Part shown: positions 52,188 through 61,895 of the stretch, piece after piece
Position numbering within the stretch: position 1 is the stretch's first letter
Layout: every line of letters starts with the position of its first letter
NCBI GenBank assembly: GCA_018114805.1
Contig: CP073042.1
Span: 620,001-684,000 of the forward strand
Length of the DNA stretch: 64,000 nucleotides
DNA from: Candidatus Streptomyces philanthi
Lineage (GTDB): Bacteria; Actinomycetota; Actinomycetes; Streptomycetales; Streptomycetaceae
Direction of reading: 5' to 3'
Position numbers and translations under genes: made by a program
Notes under the pieces: model-generated
What the model was told of the DNA's origin: nothing
The model's database searches: none
Seen by the model: the letters and a program-made list of their open reading frames with translations, nothing else

Positions 52188-53456
52188 TCAGTCCGTGCAC
52201 AGGACCCGCGCCCGGTCCGGGGCACCGTGCGTGAGCGGTAGCGACACCCTGCGCCACAGGCCGAGGTAGAGGCGCTCGGCCGGGCCGCTGAGCAGGACGT
52301 CGGCAGGGTCGTCGGTGGCCTGGCGGCCGGTGGTGAGCGCGGTCTCCACCGTGCCGTGATCGATCGTGACGGACCATCGCGCCCCCTGCGCGGCCTCGTC
52401 GGTGGCGCGGACGACCGCCGTCCAGCGGGCGTGGGCGATCTCCTCGGTGCGCAGCGGCAGTTGGACGTCCAGGATCTCGCCGACGCCGTCCAGACAGGCC
52501 CGCGTCGGCAGTGCGCGTTCCCGCCCCAGCGCGTGGTGCGCGTCCCAGGTGTGCACCAACGCCTCGTGCGCGACGCAGCGCGGCCAGAAGTCGAGTCGCT
52601 GGGGCTCGCGCGACGAGTTCCAGACGTGGGTTCCCGGGTGCAGCACACGCAACTACTTGACCATGGCGCGCGTCTGGTCCGCCGCCCACGCGGCGACCTC
52701 GGGATCGGGTCGCGGGGTGGCGTCGGTGAAATCGGGCTCCGGGCCAGCCGCGTCGATGACGGCGTTGACGAAGTACGCGATGTTGCCCACGTGGTGCACG
52801 AGGTCGCGCAGCCGCCATCCCGGGCAACTGGGCACCGTGACGTCCAGGTCGTGCGCCGAGATGTCGAATAGTTCTGCGGTCCACGCCTCGATGAGGCTCA
52901 GATACTCCTCATCGGTGAAACATCGCTGCTTGGGGGAGGCAGCAGTCATCGGGCGCTCTCCTAAGAAGAGGGAGTCAGCTTGGTTTTCGTGGTGGCGTAG
53001 CCAGCGCTTGATGTCCAGGCCCCAGGTATAGCCACCCAGGTTGCCGTCGGTACGGTGCACGCGGTGGCAGGGCACGAGAATGCCCACCCGATTCACCGCG
53101 CAGGCACGACCGGCCGCACGCGGCGCCTTGGGAAGCATCTCGCTGTAGGTCATCGTCACCCCCGCGGGCTGATCCCTCAGACGTTGCCAGGCTTGTTGTA
53201 TCAGGGTCGTACCGGGTTGACGTACTTCGATGGCGTCAATGGCCGTGAGATCGCCGTCGAAATACGCCCGCAAAGCCGCTGCCGCGGCAGTCGGCTCGCT
53301 CCGCGGTGAAGTTGGCTCGTGCGGTATGCCCAAGGAGTCGAACAGTTCCTCGGCCGTACGGGAGAATCCACACACCGCCACCGCGCCGTCCTCGTGACTG
53401 ACGATCACCAACGGCCCGACGGGGGTGTTCAGCACTTCGCTGCCCAGGGTTTCCAT
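52188..53456 (-). pseudogene. DNA alkyltransferase (Ogt) joined to mycothiol-dependent isomerase-like domain; one TAG
   Basis: From ATG 53456, residues 1-160 are an O6-methylguanine-DNA methyltransferase: TMTYSEMLPKAPRAAGRACA and the acceptor Cys130 in GILVPCHRVHRTDG, with GGYTWGL. Without a stop the frame continues from Met170, which has its own AGGAGAGCG, into a maleylpyruvate-isomerase-type DinB fold (LFDISAHDLDVTVPSCPGWR, DLVHHVGNIAYFVNAVIDAA). TAG at 52653-52655 interrupts the second domain; the same frame then reads EALVHTWDAHHALGRE to the end. The fusion may be real, or a frameshift may have removed the first stop. Ogt repairs O6-alkylguanine. It follows the LLM gene by 34 bases. Confidence 0.75.
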
Positions 53457-53490
53457 TGCTCCACCACCGCTACTCACTATCACTGTTCCG

Positions 53491-54517
53491 CTACCACGTG
53501 GGCCGCTGGGGTGCCGGCGCGGCCAACGCGGGGAAATGCGGGACGACTTCCTCGGCCAGTTGGGCCACCACCTCGGCGGCCGGTCGCTGGCCGTGCTGGA
53601 CGCCCAGGGCCACGTGGTTGACGCCGGCGTCCTGCCAATGCCCCAGCAGCTCCAGGAGGCCGTCGGTTCCGGTCCGCAGGATGAATCCGGCCCGCAGTGC
53701 CGTGCGCTCGTGCCGCCGGTCCTCGACCAGATCAATCCACGCATTGGTGGCCACCGGCTTGAACCGGCCACTCGGAATGAGTTTTCGCCACGCGGCCGCG
53801 TTTTCTCCCAGGGCCCGTGGCCCGGCCGCGTCGACCATGGCCCCGGGGTACGTCAACCAGCCATCGGCGTGTTCCGCGATCCACTCCGGGTTCTGCTGCG
53901 AGGAACCCGTCACCAACAACGGAACACGGCCACTGACCGGTTTCGGCAGTACGTCGACGCCACCCACTCAGGCGTCCCAGCGGGGAGGCCACGGTGGGAA
54001 GTTCGGACTCCAGGACGGTCAGGAACATCTCCACCGCTTGCCGGTAGCGCTCGCCCCGCGTCGGGAAGTCGATCCCGTAGGCCGGAAACTCGGCCGGTCG
54101 GTCGCCGGAGGCCGCGCCCAGGACCAGGCGACCGCCGGACAACTGGTCGATCGAGGCGGCCTGTTTGGCCAGGTCGATCGGGTGTCGCAGGGTGAAGACC
54201 ACGCTGCCCGCGGCCAGCGCCGCGTTGCTGGTGTGCGCGGCCAGCGCCGCGTTGCTGGTGTGCGCGGCCAGCCAGGTCAGGTACGTCCAGGGGTCGAAGA
54301 CCTGCCCGACGTCACCGAAGCCCGGATCGAGCAGGGGCACGTCCCGCACCCAGATCGCCGCGAAGCCGGACCGGTCGGCGAGTTGGATCGCGTCGCCCTG
54401 CCCGACCATCCGCGTCATGTAACCGGTGTAGGGCCACAACGGCAGGAACAGGCCGACTGTCGGCTTTCCCGGGGTGAACATCCTGAGAAAGCCCGGATGC
54501 TCGTCCGTGAGGTCCAT
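53491..54517 (-). pseudogene. LLM-class flavin-dependent oxidoreductase, one frameshift
   Basis: ATG 54517 starts a luciferase-like monooxygenase: TVGLFLPLWPYTG, FAAIWVRDVPLLDPGFG, LAKQAASIDQLSGGRLVLG, GIDFPTRGERYRQAVEMF. Near 53968 one base must be removed to continue with DVLPKPVSGRVPLLVTGSS and NPEWIAEHADGWLTYPG. Nine residues (AAHTSNAAL) occur twice in tandem from an exact 27-base duplication; relatives have one. These F420- or FMN-dependent enzymes oxidise small substrates. It heads a minus-strand operon with the alkyltransferase gene. Confidence 0.8.
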
Positions 54518-54531
54518 ACCGGATATACCTA

Positions 54532-54575
54532 CTTCCCATGTAGAAAGGTCAGCCTTCCCGTGTAGAAAGGTCAGC
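54532..54575. repeat. 22-bp tandem repeat upstream of the LLM gene
   Basis: Two adjacent copies (54532-54553 and 54554-54575) differ at one base; the shared core is TGTAGAAAGGTCAGC. They lie 15 bases before the LLM start, at promoter distance, and the 22-base period places both copies on the same helix face. Possible tandem activator or repressor sites. Confidence 0.7.
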
Positions 54576-55312
54576 TCTCCGTGACGCTATCAGAAACTTC
54601 ACGGCGCTGATCTGCGGGATCAGGTATAGCGAATCTGAATAGAGATATGCCGGAAACGTATTTCACGTGGCCTTGGAGCGATTAGCGGAAGGGGTTCCGC
54701 TTAGCGCGTCCTTTGCCGCCGGGCCCCGGACGACTCTGTGACGTAACTAACCCGTGACCCTGCGCAGCGCGCTGACCTGCTCCGGAACCGGAAGGATCTC
54801 ATCCTTCCACGGTTCGGGGCGCCGCTCGGGCACATCGCGGAACCGTTGCCGTTTCCGACCCGACGCGCTGGCCAGGCGGGGTGCGGGCGGGCCGCGAGGG
54901 GTGCCGCGGCGGGGCCTCGCCCGGCGGGTTCGCCGGGCGCCAGCGCGAGGGGCCGTACGAGCCACCGGACTGTCGTACGCGATCGCGCTTATGCCCCGCT
55001 TTCCCCCTTCCAAGGGTGGCAGGTGCGCCCGATGATGCGGGTGCGACCTTGCCGACCCATGCGTTTTGGCCATGTAAGTGGCTGACGGGACGCAGGTGCC
55101 CACGAGCGGGCCGAGGGGGTGTTGCGGCTGGTCGTGTGGGCCGGGATGGTGTCAGGAGGGACAGGAGGGTCACGACGTCCGACGCGGGTTCGCGCTGTGG
55201 GGAGCGGCGAGCTTAGCAGGTCACGCCGGATCTTTCGGCAGGTGACGAAGGGTGTGGAGGGGGCAGAGGGTGGACACATCACGTGCGTTGCACAGGCAAC
55301 GATGTCCGGGGG
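54576..55312. other. Intergenic stretch with a possible gene remnant
   Basis: About 740 bases without an intact gene. On the minus strand, 54747-54870 reads like a genuine protein C-terminus (RFRDVPERRPEPWKDEILPV, then EQVSALRRVTG and a stop), but upstream it dissolves into low-complexity Arg/Pro/Ala. It may be the tail of a deleted gene. I cannot name the family. Confidence 0.4.
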
Positions 55313-56210
55313 TTACGTACTGCCCGACTGTTGCTCGATGGCCTCTTTCGCGACGGCGATGAACTGCCGCAGGGGCGGCGAGAGGCTGTCCGCGCGCCAG
55401 GCCAGGGCGATGGTGGACATGGGCGCGTCGCGGATGTTGACGAACACCAGGTCAGGCCGATTATAGAAGCGGCACGCGCCCTCGGTGGTGATACTGACCC
55501 CGTGACCGGCCGCGGCAGCTTGCAGCTCGCTTTCGAAAGAAGCGGCTTCGACATCGACGACTTCCGGAGCGTCCCCTCGCTGATCGTTGAACATCCAAAA
55601 ATCTCGCCACGCCCCATTTACTGGCGGCGCGATGAGTGGTTCTTTGAGCAACTGGCACACTGACGTCGACGCTGCGCGCGAGCGGGTGATCGACCGTCAT
55701 GGCGGCGACCAGTCGCTCCTCGGTGAAGACCAAGTGATCCAAACCCGATGTCTGATGCGGGAGGCGAAGGAAGGCAACATCTGTCGTGCGATCCGCCAAC
55801 CCCGCCGGTGTGTCATTAAAGTCAAACTCCCGCACCTCGACCTTGACATCGGGGAAGCGCTTGCGGAACATCTGCAGCATGAGCGGAGTGAATTCAAGGG
55901 CCGCGGCAACCAGGAAGCCCACCTTGAGACGACCGCTCTTGCCTTCGGCCGCGAGCTGCGCCGCGCCGATTGCCTCGTCGAACGCCGCGACCGCAACGCG
56001 GACGTTCACGAGGAACTCCGCCCCGGCGGCACTCAGAGTGACACCGTGTGGATGTCGGATCAGGAGTTGCAACCCGAGTTCCCGCTCCAACTGGCGGATC
56101 TGTCGGGAGAGCGAAGGCTGGGCGACCTTGAGCCGGCCCGACGCCCGGGTGAAGTTGCCTTCCTCAGCGACGGCTATGAAGTAGCGGAATTCCTATAGAT
56201 CAACCGTCAT
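55313..56210 (-). pseudogene. LysR-family regulator with TAG at codon 6 and a frameshift
   Basis: ATG 56210 is followed by TAG at 56193-56195 and then in the same frame by EFRYFIAVAEEGNFTRASGR, LKVAQPSLSRQIRQLERELG: a normal LysR DNA-binding domain. The effector domain follows (LKVGFLVAAALEFTPLMLQM, DVAFLRLPHQT). An extra C near 55655 shifts the frame; corrected, it continues QLLKEPLIAPPVNGAW to the end EAIEQQSGST at 55313. Corrected length is about 298 residues, normal. Lower GC than the surrounding genes. Possibly a regulator of the adjacent biosynthetic genes. Confidence 0.8.
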
Positions 56211-56468
56211 GAACGGTGAGTGTACGCTGCACGTGCGCTTTGTGATCGCTATCGACGGCACCAACCGAGCCCGGTCGCGCTCGATTTGTCCAACCCTATT
56301 TACACGCTTATCAATGAATTGCGGGCCGAACGCGTCATACACCGGCCCGGCCCCCATATACCCGCTGTGACCAGGACTTCCTCACCGATCGCGCAGTCTT
56401 GACATGGTTACCTCAAGCGCGAATCGACGCGGCGCTAGGCCGGGCCCGAGCTGCCCGCGGAGGGATGG

Positions 56469-56497
56469 CCCGGGAGCGATGTCGTATCGCTCCCGGG
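56469..56497. terminator. Perfect hairpin downstream of the Lrp gene
   Basis: CCCGGGAGCGAT (56469-56480), loop GTCGT, ATCGCTCCCGGG (56486-56497). It lies about 75 bases beyond the Lrp stop on the minus strand. There is no clear T run. The rest of 56211-56569 holds no gene. Confidence 0.6.
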
Positions 56498-56569
56498 GCT
56501 TCAAACGTCTCCATGCGGCGATCTCGCCCTCATCGAAAGCAAGCGTTCGCCTCGGCACCGGGTGTGATA

Positions 56570-57031
56570 TCACTCATGTCCCGCGAGTAGCCCCCGGTTG
56601 CCCTTGACTACCTTCACGGTTAAGTGCGTCGTCACTTGTGCGACTCCGGGCAACCGACACAGGGTTTCGGCGTAGAAGCGCTCATAGGCCGTGATGTCCG
56701 CCACCGCGATACGCAGCAGGTAGTCCGGGGCACCAAAGAGCCGGTGCGCTTCCAGTACCTGGGGTAGGGCCGTCACCTTGGCCTCAAATTCGGTCATAAG
56801 ATGCCAATCTCCTTGTTTCAGCGCCACCGTGGCGAAGGGCTGGAATCCCGAGTCCAGGAAACTGCCATCCAGATCCGCTCGGTAACCGCGCATGACCCCA
56901 ATTCTTTCCAGGTTCCTGACGCGCCGGAGGCAGGGCGTCGGGATAAATCCCACCTTGGCAGCAAGATCAGCATTGGTTAACCGACCGTCCCGTTCAAGCT
57001 CATGGAGGATCATGCGATCAATTCTGCCCAT
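56570..57031 (-). CDS. Lrp/AsnC-family regulator
   Basis: 153 intact residues. Helix-turn-helix: IDRMILHELERDGRLTNADL, KVGFIPTPCLRRVRNLE. The RAM effector-binding domain follows, with VLEAHRLFGAPDYLLRIAVA. Such regulators form octamers that respond to amino acids. It is divergent from the first N-monooxygenase gene with a 494-base gap, so it is the likeliest local regulator of the hydrazine-type gene set, perhaps sensing lysine or the product; that is inference. Confidence 0.9.
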   Translation of the reverse strand: MGRIDRMILHELERDGRLTNADLAAKVGFIPTPCLRRVRNLERIGVMRGYRADLDGSFLDSGFQPFATVALKQGDWHLMTEFEAKVTALPQVLEAHRLFGAPDYLLRIAVADITAYERFYAETLCRLPGVAQVTTHLTVKVVKGNRGLLAGHE

Positions 57032-57390
57032 GGTGGTTGATCATGCTACAACCCATGCGCAAAAAACAAGTACTTAGCGTCAGTTGCTAGCGACCTTGGG
57101 GTACAGTAATTCCAGCGCCCAAAAATGAAGGTACCGTCGGCTGCCTTCTCACGGGCGTCAGCCTGTGATCGTCGCTATCGGTTACCAGTGAATCCCTTTG
57201 ACTGCGGAGCTTCGCTGCCGCAAGAGTGAATAAGCGGAACTCTTGATTCTCAGTCAAATCCGGCATCGATGCGCCTCTCGACCCGCCCATCTCATCGGGT
57301 TTTCGAAGGCATCTGAGGCCGGCCCGAGAGCCGCTACAGCGCCCCTTCAGTACAGCCCGGAGAAGCCTTTGGGCTGCCCAGGAAAGTTCC

Positions 57391-57413
57391 GACAGGTTGC
57401 GCTGCAACCTGTC
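57391..57413. promoter_or_regulatory. 10-3-10 perfect inverted repeat before the biosynthetic operon
   Basis: GACAGGTTGC-GCT-GCAACCTGTC lies 113 bases before the first N-monooxygenase start and 360 bases before the divergent Lrp start. It could be an operator or an RNA hairpin in the 5' leader. The rest of 57032-57525 is comparatively AT-rich and shows no gene. Confidence 0.55.
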
Positions 57414-57525
57414 CGCATGTCGCGCCAAAGCTGCATACGGTTTGAATCACCTGCAGGGCTTGTTCTCAATTCGCGACGCCCTCAGCGTTAGGCTTGAACT
57501 CAATGCGAGTAAGAGGAGAATTGTC

Positions 57526-58866
57526 ATGTCTTTTCCTGCGCGTGTGCACGACGTTCTCGGTGTTGGCTTCGGCCCTGCCAACCTTGCCTTGGCAATCGCA
57601 TTAGAGGAGAAGTATCCAAGCCTGGACATACGGTTTCTTGAGGCTCGCCCGACGCCCGACTGGCAGCCCGGCATGCTCCTCGACGGCTCCGACATCCAGA
57701 ACCACCCGAGTCGCGACCTGGTGACGCTGCGGAACCCCCGCAGTCGCTACAGCTTCATCAACTACCTGTACGAACAGGGGCGGTTGCTCAAGCACTTCAA
57801 CCTCCCGATCGAGTTCCCGCTGCGCAAGGAGTACGCCGGCTACATCCGCTGGGCGGCGAGCTTCTTCTCGCACCAGGTGGACTGCGGTCGGTACGCCGTC
57901 GGCATCGACGTCGTGGAAAACGCCGGCGAGCGCGTCTGGGAAGTCTCCACCGGCTCCGGCCGCAGGTACCTGAGCCGCTCCGTGGTCATGGCACCCGGTC
58001 GTACGCCCTACGTGCCGACCCCGTACGACGCGGCCGCCGCGGAGAGCAACCGCGCCTTCCACCTCACCAAGTACCTGCCGCGGCTCAAGGAACTCACCGC
58101 CGACGAGCCCCCGAAGGCCGTCGCCGTGATCGGTGGCAGCCAGAGCGCCGTCGAGCTCGCGCTCGACCTGCACCGGCAATTCCCCGGAACCCGGGTGATG
58201 ACCTATCCGCGCTCGTACTCGCTGCGGCTCAAGGACACCAGCCCGTTCAGCGAAGAGGGCTATTTCCCGGAGTTCACCGAGTACTAGTTCAACGCCTCGC
58301 GGGAGAGCCGCCGCGCGCTGGACGCGTACATGCAGCCCACCAACTACTCGTCGGCCGACGGTGACGTGCTCAAGGAGCTGTACCTGGCCATCTACGAGCA
58401 GCAGCTCGACGGCGACCAGCGGCTGTTCGTGAAGGGCAACCTCCAGGCCACCTCCGTCGTGTCCAACGACAAGAGCGTGGTCATCGACTTCGAGGAGCTG
58501 CACACCGGCGAGCAGGTGCGCGACGAGGTCGACTTCGTGGTGCTGGCCACCGGTTTCCGCAACATGGGCCCGGGCCCGGACGAGGAGCTGTTCCCGCCGC
58601 TGCTGGCCCCAGTCGCGCAGCACCTCAAGAAGGAGGTGGACGGCCGCCTCGAGGTCAGCCGCGACTACGCGCTAGTCTCCAACGAGGACGAGAACGCGCT
58701 CCCGCCACTGTTCCTCAACGGCCTGTGCGAGTCCAGCCACGGCATCGGCGACGCCGGCTCGTTCAGTCTGCTGTCGCTGCGTACCGGGACCCTGGCCGAG
58801 GGTCTGGACGCCCGGCTGGGCGAGAAGCTGGACGACCCCTCGGACTCTGTCCCGATCGCCCTCTGA
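57526..58866 (+). pseudogene. Lysine/ornithine N-monooxygenase-like flavoenzyme 1, one TAG
   Basis: 446 codons from ATG 57526 (GAGGAGAA upstream). FAD site GVGFGPAN at residues 12-19, LEARPTPDWQPGMLLDGSDI and NYLYEQGRLLKHFNLPIEFP are the SidA/IucD/RhbE pattern; the NADPH site is VIGGSQSAVE (201-210) and the late motif VVLATGFRN. TAG sits at codon 254 (58285-58287) between PEFTEY and FNASRESRRALDAY, where relatives usually have an aromatic residue. These enzymes hydroxylate the side-chain amine of lysine or ornithine. In a hydrazine pathway the expected product is N6-hydroxylysine. First gene of the plus-strand operon. Confidence 0.85.
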
Positions 58867-58904
58867 TCCACCGGACCGCGACCTTCGACGGGAGACACCC
58901 CAAT

Positions 58905-60232
58905 ATGCACATCCACGACGTTGTGGTGGCCGGATTCGGCTCCTCTGGCATCTCGCTCGCCGCCGCTATCGACTACCACGACGACGCCCATCAGGGAACC
59001 GGCCCCCTGGACGCAGTCCACCTGGAACGGAGCGCGACGTCGGCCTGGCAGCCCAACCAGGTCCTGCCGGGCACCGACATCCAGCACCACTTCCTGCGCG
59101 ACCTCGCCACCCCGCGCGACCCCCGCTCCCGTTTCTCCTTCACCAACTTCCTCATGCAAAGCGGGCGTTTCTACCCGTTCACGCTGCTCGGCGGTTACGT
59201 GAGCCGCCTGGAGTGGTCGGAGTACGTGCAGTGGGCCGCGGCCCAGGTGCGCAAGCAGGCCGAGTACCACCGGGAGGTGCTGCGCTCGAGCCCGTCACCG
59301 ACGCCGACGGCACCGTCCGCACTGCGCGGGTGATCAGCCGCGACCCCCGGGACGGCACCACGCACGAGCACCTGAGCCGCAACGTGGTGCTGGCCACCGG
59401 CCACGTCCCGTACGTGCTGGAGTCCTTCCAGAAGCACGTCGGCGAGCGGGTCTTCCACGCCAGCGAGTTCCTGCCCCGGATGACCGCGCTGCGCGAGAAC
59501 CTGGGCCGGGCACCGCGCTTCGCGATCATCGGCGCCGGCCAGACCGCGGGCGAGATCATCCTATACCTGGCGGGCGAGCACCCCAACGCGCAGATCCACT
59601 CGCTGGTGCGGCACGGCGGCTTCAAGATGTACGAACTCGGCCACTTCAGCAACGAGGCGTACTTACCCGCCGAGACGGACTACTTCTACGGCCTGGAGAG
59701 CGAGGCCCGGGAGCGGGCGCTCGCGCGCGCCCGCGCCACCAACTACTCGGCCGTGGACCCCGACGTGTCCACCGCCCTCTACCAGGCGGCCTACCAGGAC
59801 CGGTTGTCCGGCACCAACCGGCTGCACATGCACCGCCGCGTCGAGGTCACCGACCTCGCGGTCGCCGAGAGCGGGGTGCGGCTGACGACCTGCGAGGTGT
59901 ACACGGAGGAGGCGGGCGCCATCGAAGCCGACGCGGTGATCCTGTGCACCGGGTACACGGAGCCGCAGTTCCCGACGGCGCTTGAGCCCTTCGCCCCCCA
60001 CCTGTCGCACGACGCCGACGGACTCCTCAACGTCACCCGCGGCTACCGCGCCGAGAACAGCGACCGCTGCACGGTCGGCATCTACCTCGACGGAATGACC
60101 GAGTGGCGGCACGGCATCGCCAGCGCGACGTCCTTCAGTCAGATGGCGACCAAGGCGGACACCGTCCACCGCGACCTGCAGGCCACCATCGCGCGCCAGC
60201 AGCAGGGGGCCTCCGCCGCCTTCGCCGTCTAG
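58905..60232 (+). pseudogene. N-monooxygenase-like flavoenzyme 2, one frameshift
   Basis: ATG 58905, 38 bases after the first monooxygenase. FAD site VVVAGFGSSGISLAAAI, then LERSATSAWQPNQVLPGTDI and FSFTNFLMQSGRFYPFT. One base is missing near 59281; after it the frame reads ALEPVTDADGTVRTARV, NADPH site FAIIGAGQTAGEIIL and late motif AVILCTGYTEPQFP. Corrected length is about 443 residues. It is a diverged paralogue of gene 1, so it may hydroxylate a second amine or act later. Usual hydrazine clusters have one such enzyme. Confidence 0.82.
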
Positions 60233-60270
60233 CACCGTCGGAACAGCACTGTTCAGGAGAGGAATCAATC

Positions 60271-60687
60271 GTGCACTTCTTCACCACACGCCCGGAAGAC
60301 ATGACCTTCGAGGAGAAGTTCAACGTCAGCGGCCGGCGCATCTTCCCGTGGAAGGAGGCGGTCCCGGAGACCCCGTTCTAGGGCGGCGCCTGGGTCGATG
60401 TGGCGCCCGGTGCGACCTCCACGCCGCACAACCACGACGAGTACGAGATGTTCTTCATCACCGAGGGCACCGGCGTGCTGCGCCTCGGCGACGAGGAGCG
60501 CCGGGTGAGCCCCGGTGACACGATCCTGATGACGCCGTTCAAGGACCACACGCTGACCAACGACGGCGACACCCGGCTGCGGTTCTTCACCATCTGGTGG
60601 GGCAGCGCGGAGGCCATCGCCGCCGAGCGCGCCAAGTGGGCGGCCGAGTTCGGCATCGAGGACGACGCCACCGGGCCGAGTCAGTGA
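60271..60687 (+). pseudogene. Cupin protein (hydrazine-synthetase cupin part), one TAG
   Basis: GTG 60271 follows AGGAGAGG. TAG at codon 37 (60379-60381) splits VSGRRIFPWKEAVPETPF from GGAWVDVAPGATSTPHNHDE. The metal site is His53, His55, Glu59 (PHNHDEYEM) and His93 (KDHTLTN), a complete one-domain cupin of 138 codons. In the described hydrazine synthetases a Zn-binding cupin is joined to a MetRS-like domain and rearranges an amino-acyl ester of N-hydroxylysine into an N-N bond. Here it is a separate gene, and its stop overlaps the next start (GTGA). Confidence 0.82.
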
Positions 60688-61895
60688 CCGCTACCCGGAG
60701 CGCGGACGCCGTCATCGTCGGCGGCGGCGTGATCGGGACGGCCATCGCATACCACCTCGCCCTCGCCGGCCTGGAGCAGGTCGTCGTGTGCGAGCAGAGC
60801 CGGATCGCCTCCCAGGGCGCCACGGCTCGCTCGGGCGGGCTGTTGCGCCTGCACCACACGACGGCCTGCGACACCCGGCTGACCGCGCTCAGCCTGCCCA
60901 CCTTCGAGCAGTGGGGCAAGGTCATCGGAGGCGACTGCGGGTACCGGCGCACCGGTTTCGCGATGCTGGTGGGCGAGGAGCACGTGGCGGCCCTGCGGGT
61001 GAACACCGCCGTGGCCGCCGAGGCCATGTCGTACGAGCGGGTCGAGGTCATCGACCCGGACCAGGCCGGGACCCTCTTTCCCGGCCTGGACCTGGCGGGC
61101 GTGGCCGCCGTGGCGTACGAGCCGTCCGGCGGTTACGCGGACCCGGCCGCCAAGGCGAACTCGCTGATCGCGGCGGCGCGCCGGATCGGGGTCAGCGAGG
61201 CCGAGGGCACGCGGGTCGTCCGAGTGCTGGAGCACGAGGGCGCGGTGACCGGGGTGGAGACCTCGGCGGGCCGCATCGAGGCGCCTTTGGTCGTGTTGAC
61301 CAGCGGCGCCTGGGGGGCCGAGTGGGCCGCCCACCTCGGGGTCAAGGTCCCGGTCGTTCCCCGACGGATCGGGCTGGCCCAGGTCGCGCTGCCCGGCGCC
61401 GGCCGCCGCGGCTCCGACAACCAGCTCCCGACCTGCATCGACGACACCATCGGCGGCTACTTCCGGCCCGGCGGCACGGACCGGTTCTTCTTCGGCGTGC
61501 AGAGCCACCCGGACGTGGACCTGGAGCAGGGTGCCGCCCCGCTGACCCGCGACGAGGTGGACGCGGCGGTGGCGGTCTCCCGCCGGGTGCCGGCCGTGGA
61601 CAGCGCGCCGCTGGTCGGTACCCGCGCCGGCTACGACGGCTACACCCCGGACAAGCGACCCGTGATCGGGCTGGCCGGGCCCGACGGGCTGTACCTGGCC
61701 CTCGGCTTCAGCGGCGGCGGATTCAAGTTGGCGCCCGCCGTGGCCGAGCTGGCCGCACGGGAGATAAAGCGAGGGCGAGGCCGTCATCGGCAAGGCCGGC
61801 GAGCCGCTGCTGGAGCCCTACCGACCGCAGCGTTTCGCGAACGGCAACCTGATCACGCCGGAGGCTCCGTATGCCCACATACAAGTCCGTGTTAG
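60684..61895 (+). CDS. FAD-dependent amino-acid oxidase (DAO/glycine-oxidase family)
   Basis: From GTG 60684, ADAVIVGGGVIGTAIAYHLA is the dinucleotide-binding motif and GATARSGGLLRLHH the second FAD loop; the C-terminal block GLYLALGFSGGGFKLAPAVA closes the DAO fold. Near 61765 one extra base appears to shift the frame: the alternative frame reads GEAVIGKAGEPLLEPYRPQR, a more normal ending. The open frame as read stops at 61895, 24 bases inside the next gene. In triacsin-type hydrazine pathways an enzyme of this family oxidatively cleaves the lysine part from the hydrazine intermediate, leaving a hydrazino acid. That role is inferred from context. Confidence 0.82.
   Translation: MTATRSADAVIVGGGVIGTAIAYHLALAGLEQVVVCEQSRIASQGATARSGGLLRLHHTTACDTRLTALSLPTFEQWGKVIGGDCGYRRTGFAMLVGEEHVAALRVNTAVAAEAMSYERVEVIDPDQAGTLFPGLDLAGVAAVAYEPSGGYADPAAKANSLIAAARRIGVSEAEGTRVVRVLEHEGAVTGVETSAGRIEAPLVVLTSGAWGAEWAAHLGVKVPVVPRRIGLAQVALPGAGRRGSDNQLPTCIDDTIGGYFRPGGTDRFFFGVQSHPDVDLEQGAAPLTRDEVDAAVAVSRRVPAVDSAPLVGTRAGYDGYTPDKRPVIGLAGPDGLYLALGFSGGGFKLAPAVAELAAREIKRGRGRHRQGRRAAAGALPTAAFRERQPDHAGGSVCPHTSPC

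Noticed and set aside
57087..57428. Minus-strand open frame (113 codons) between the Lrp gene and the first monooxygenase
   Set aside because: No recognisable motif or good ribosome binding site, and it overlaps the inverted repeat and the expected divergent promoters.
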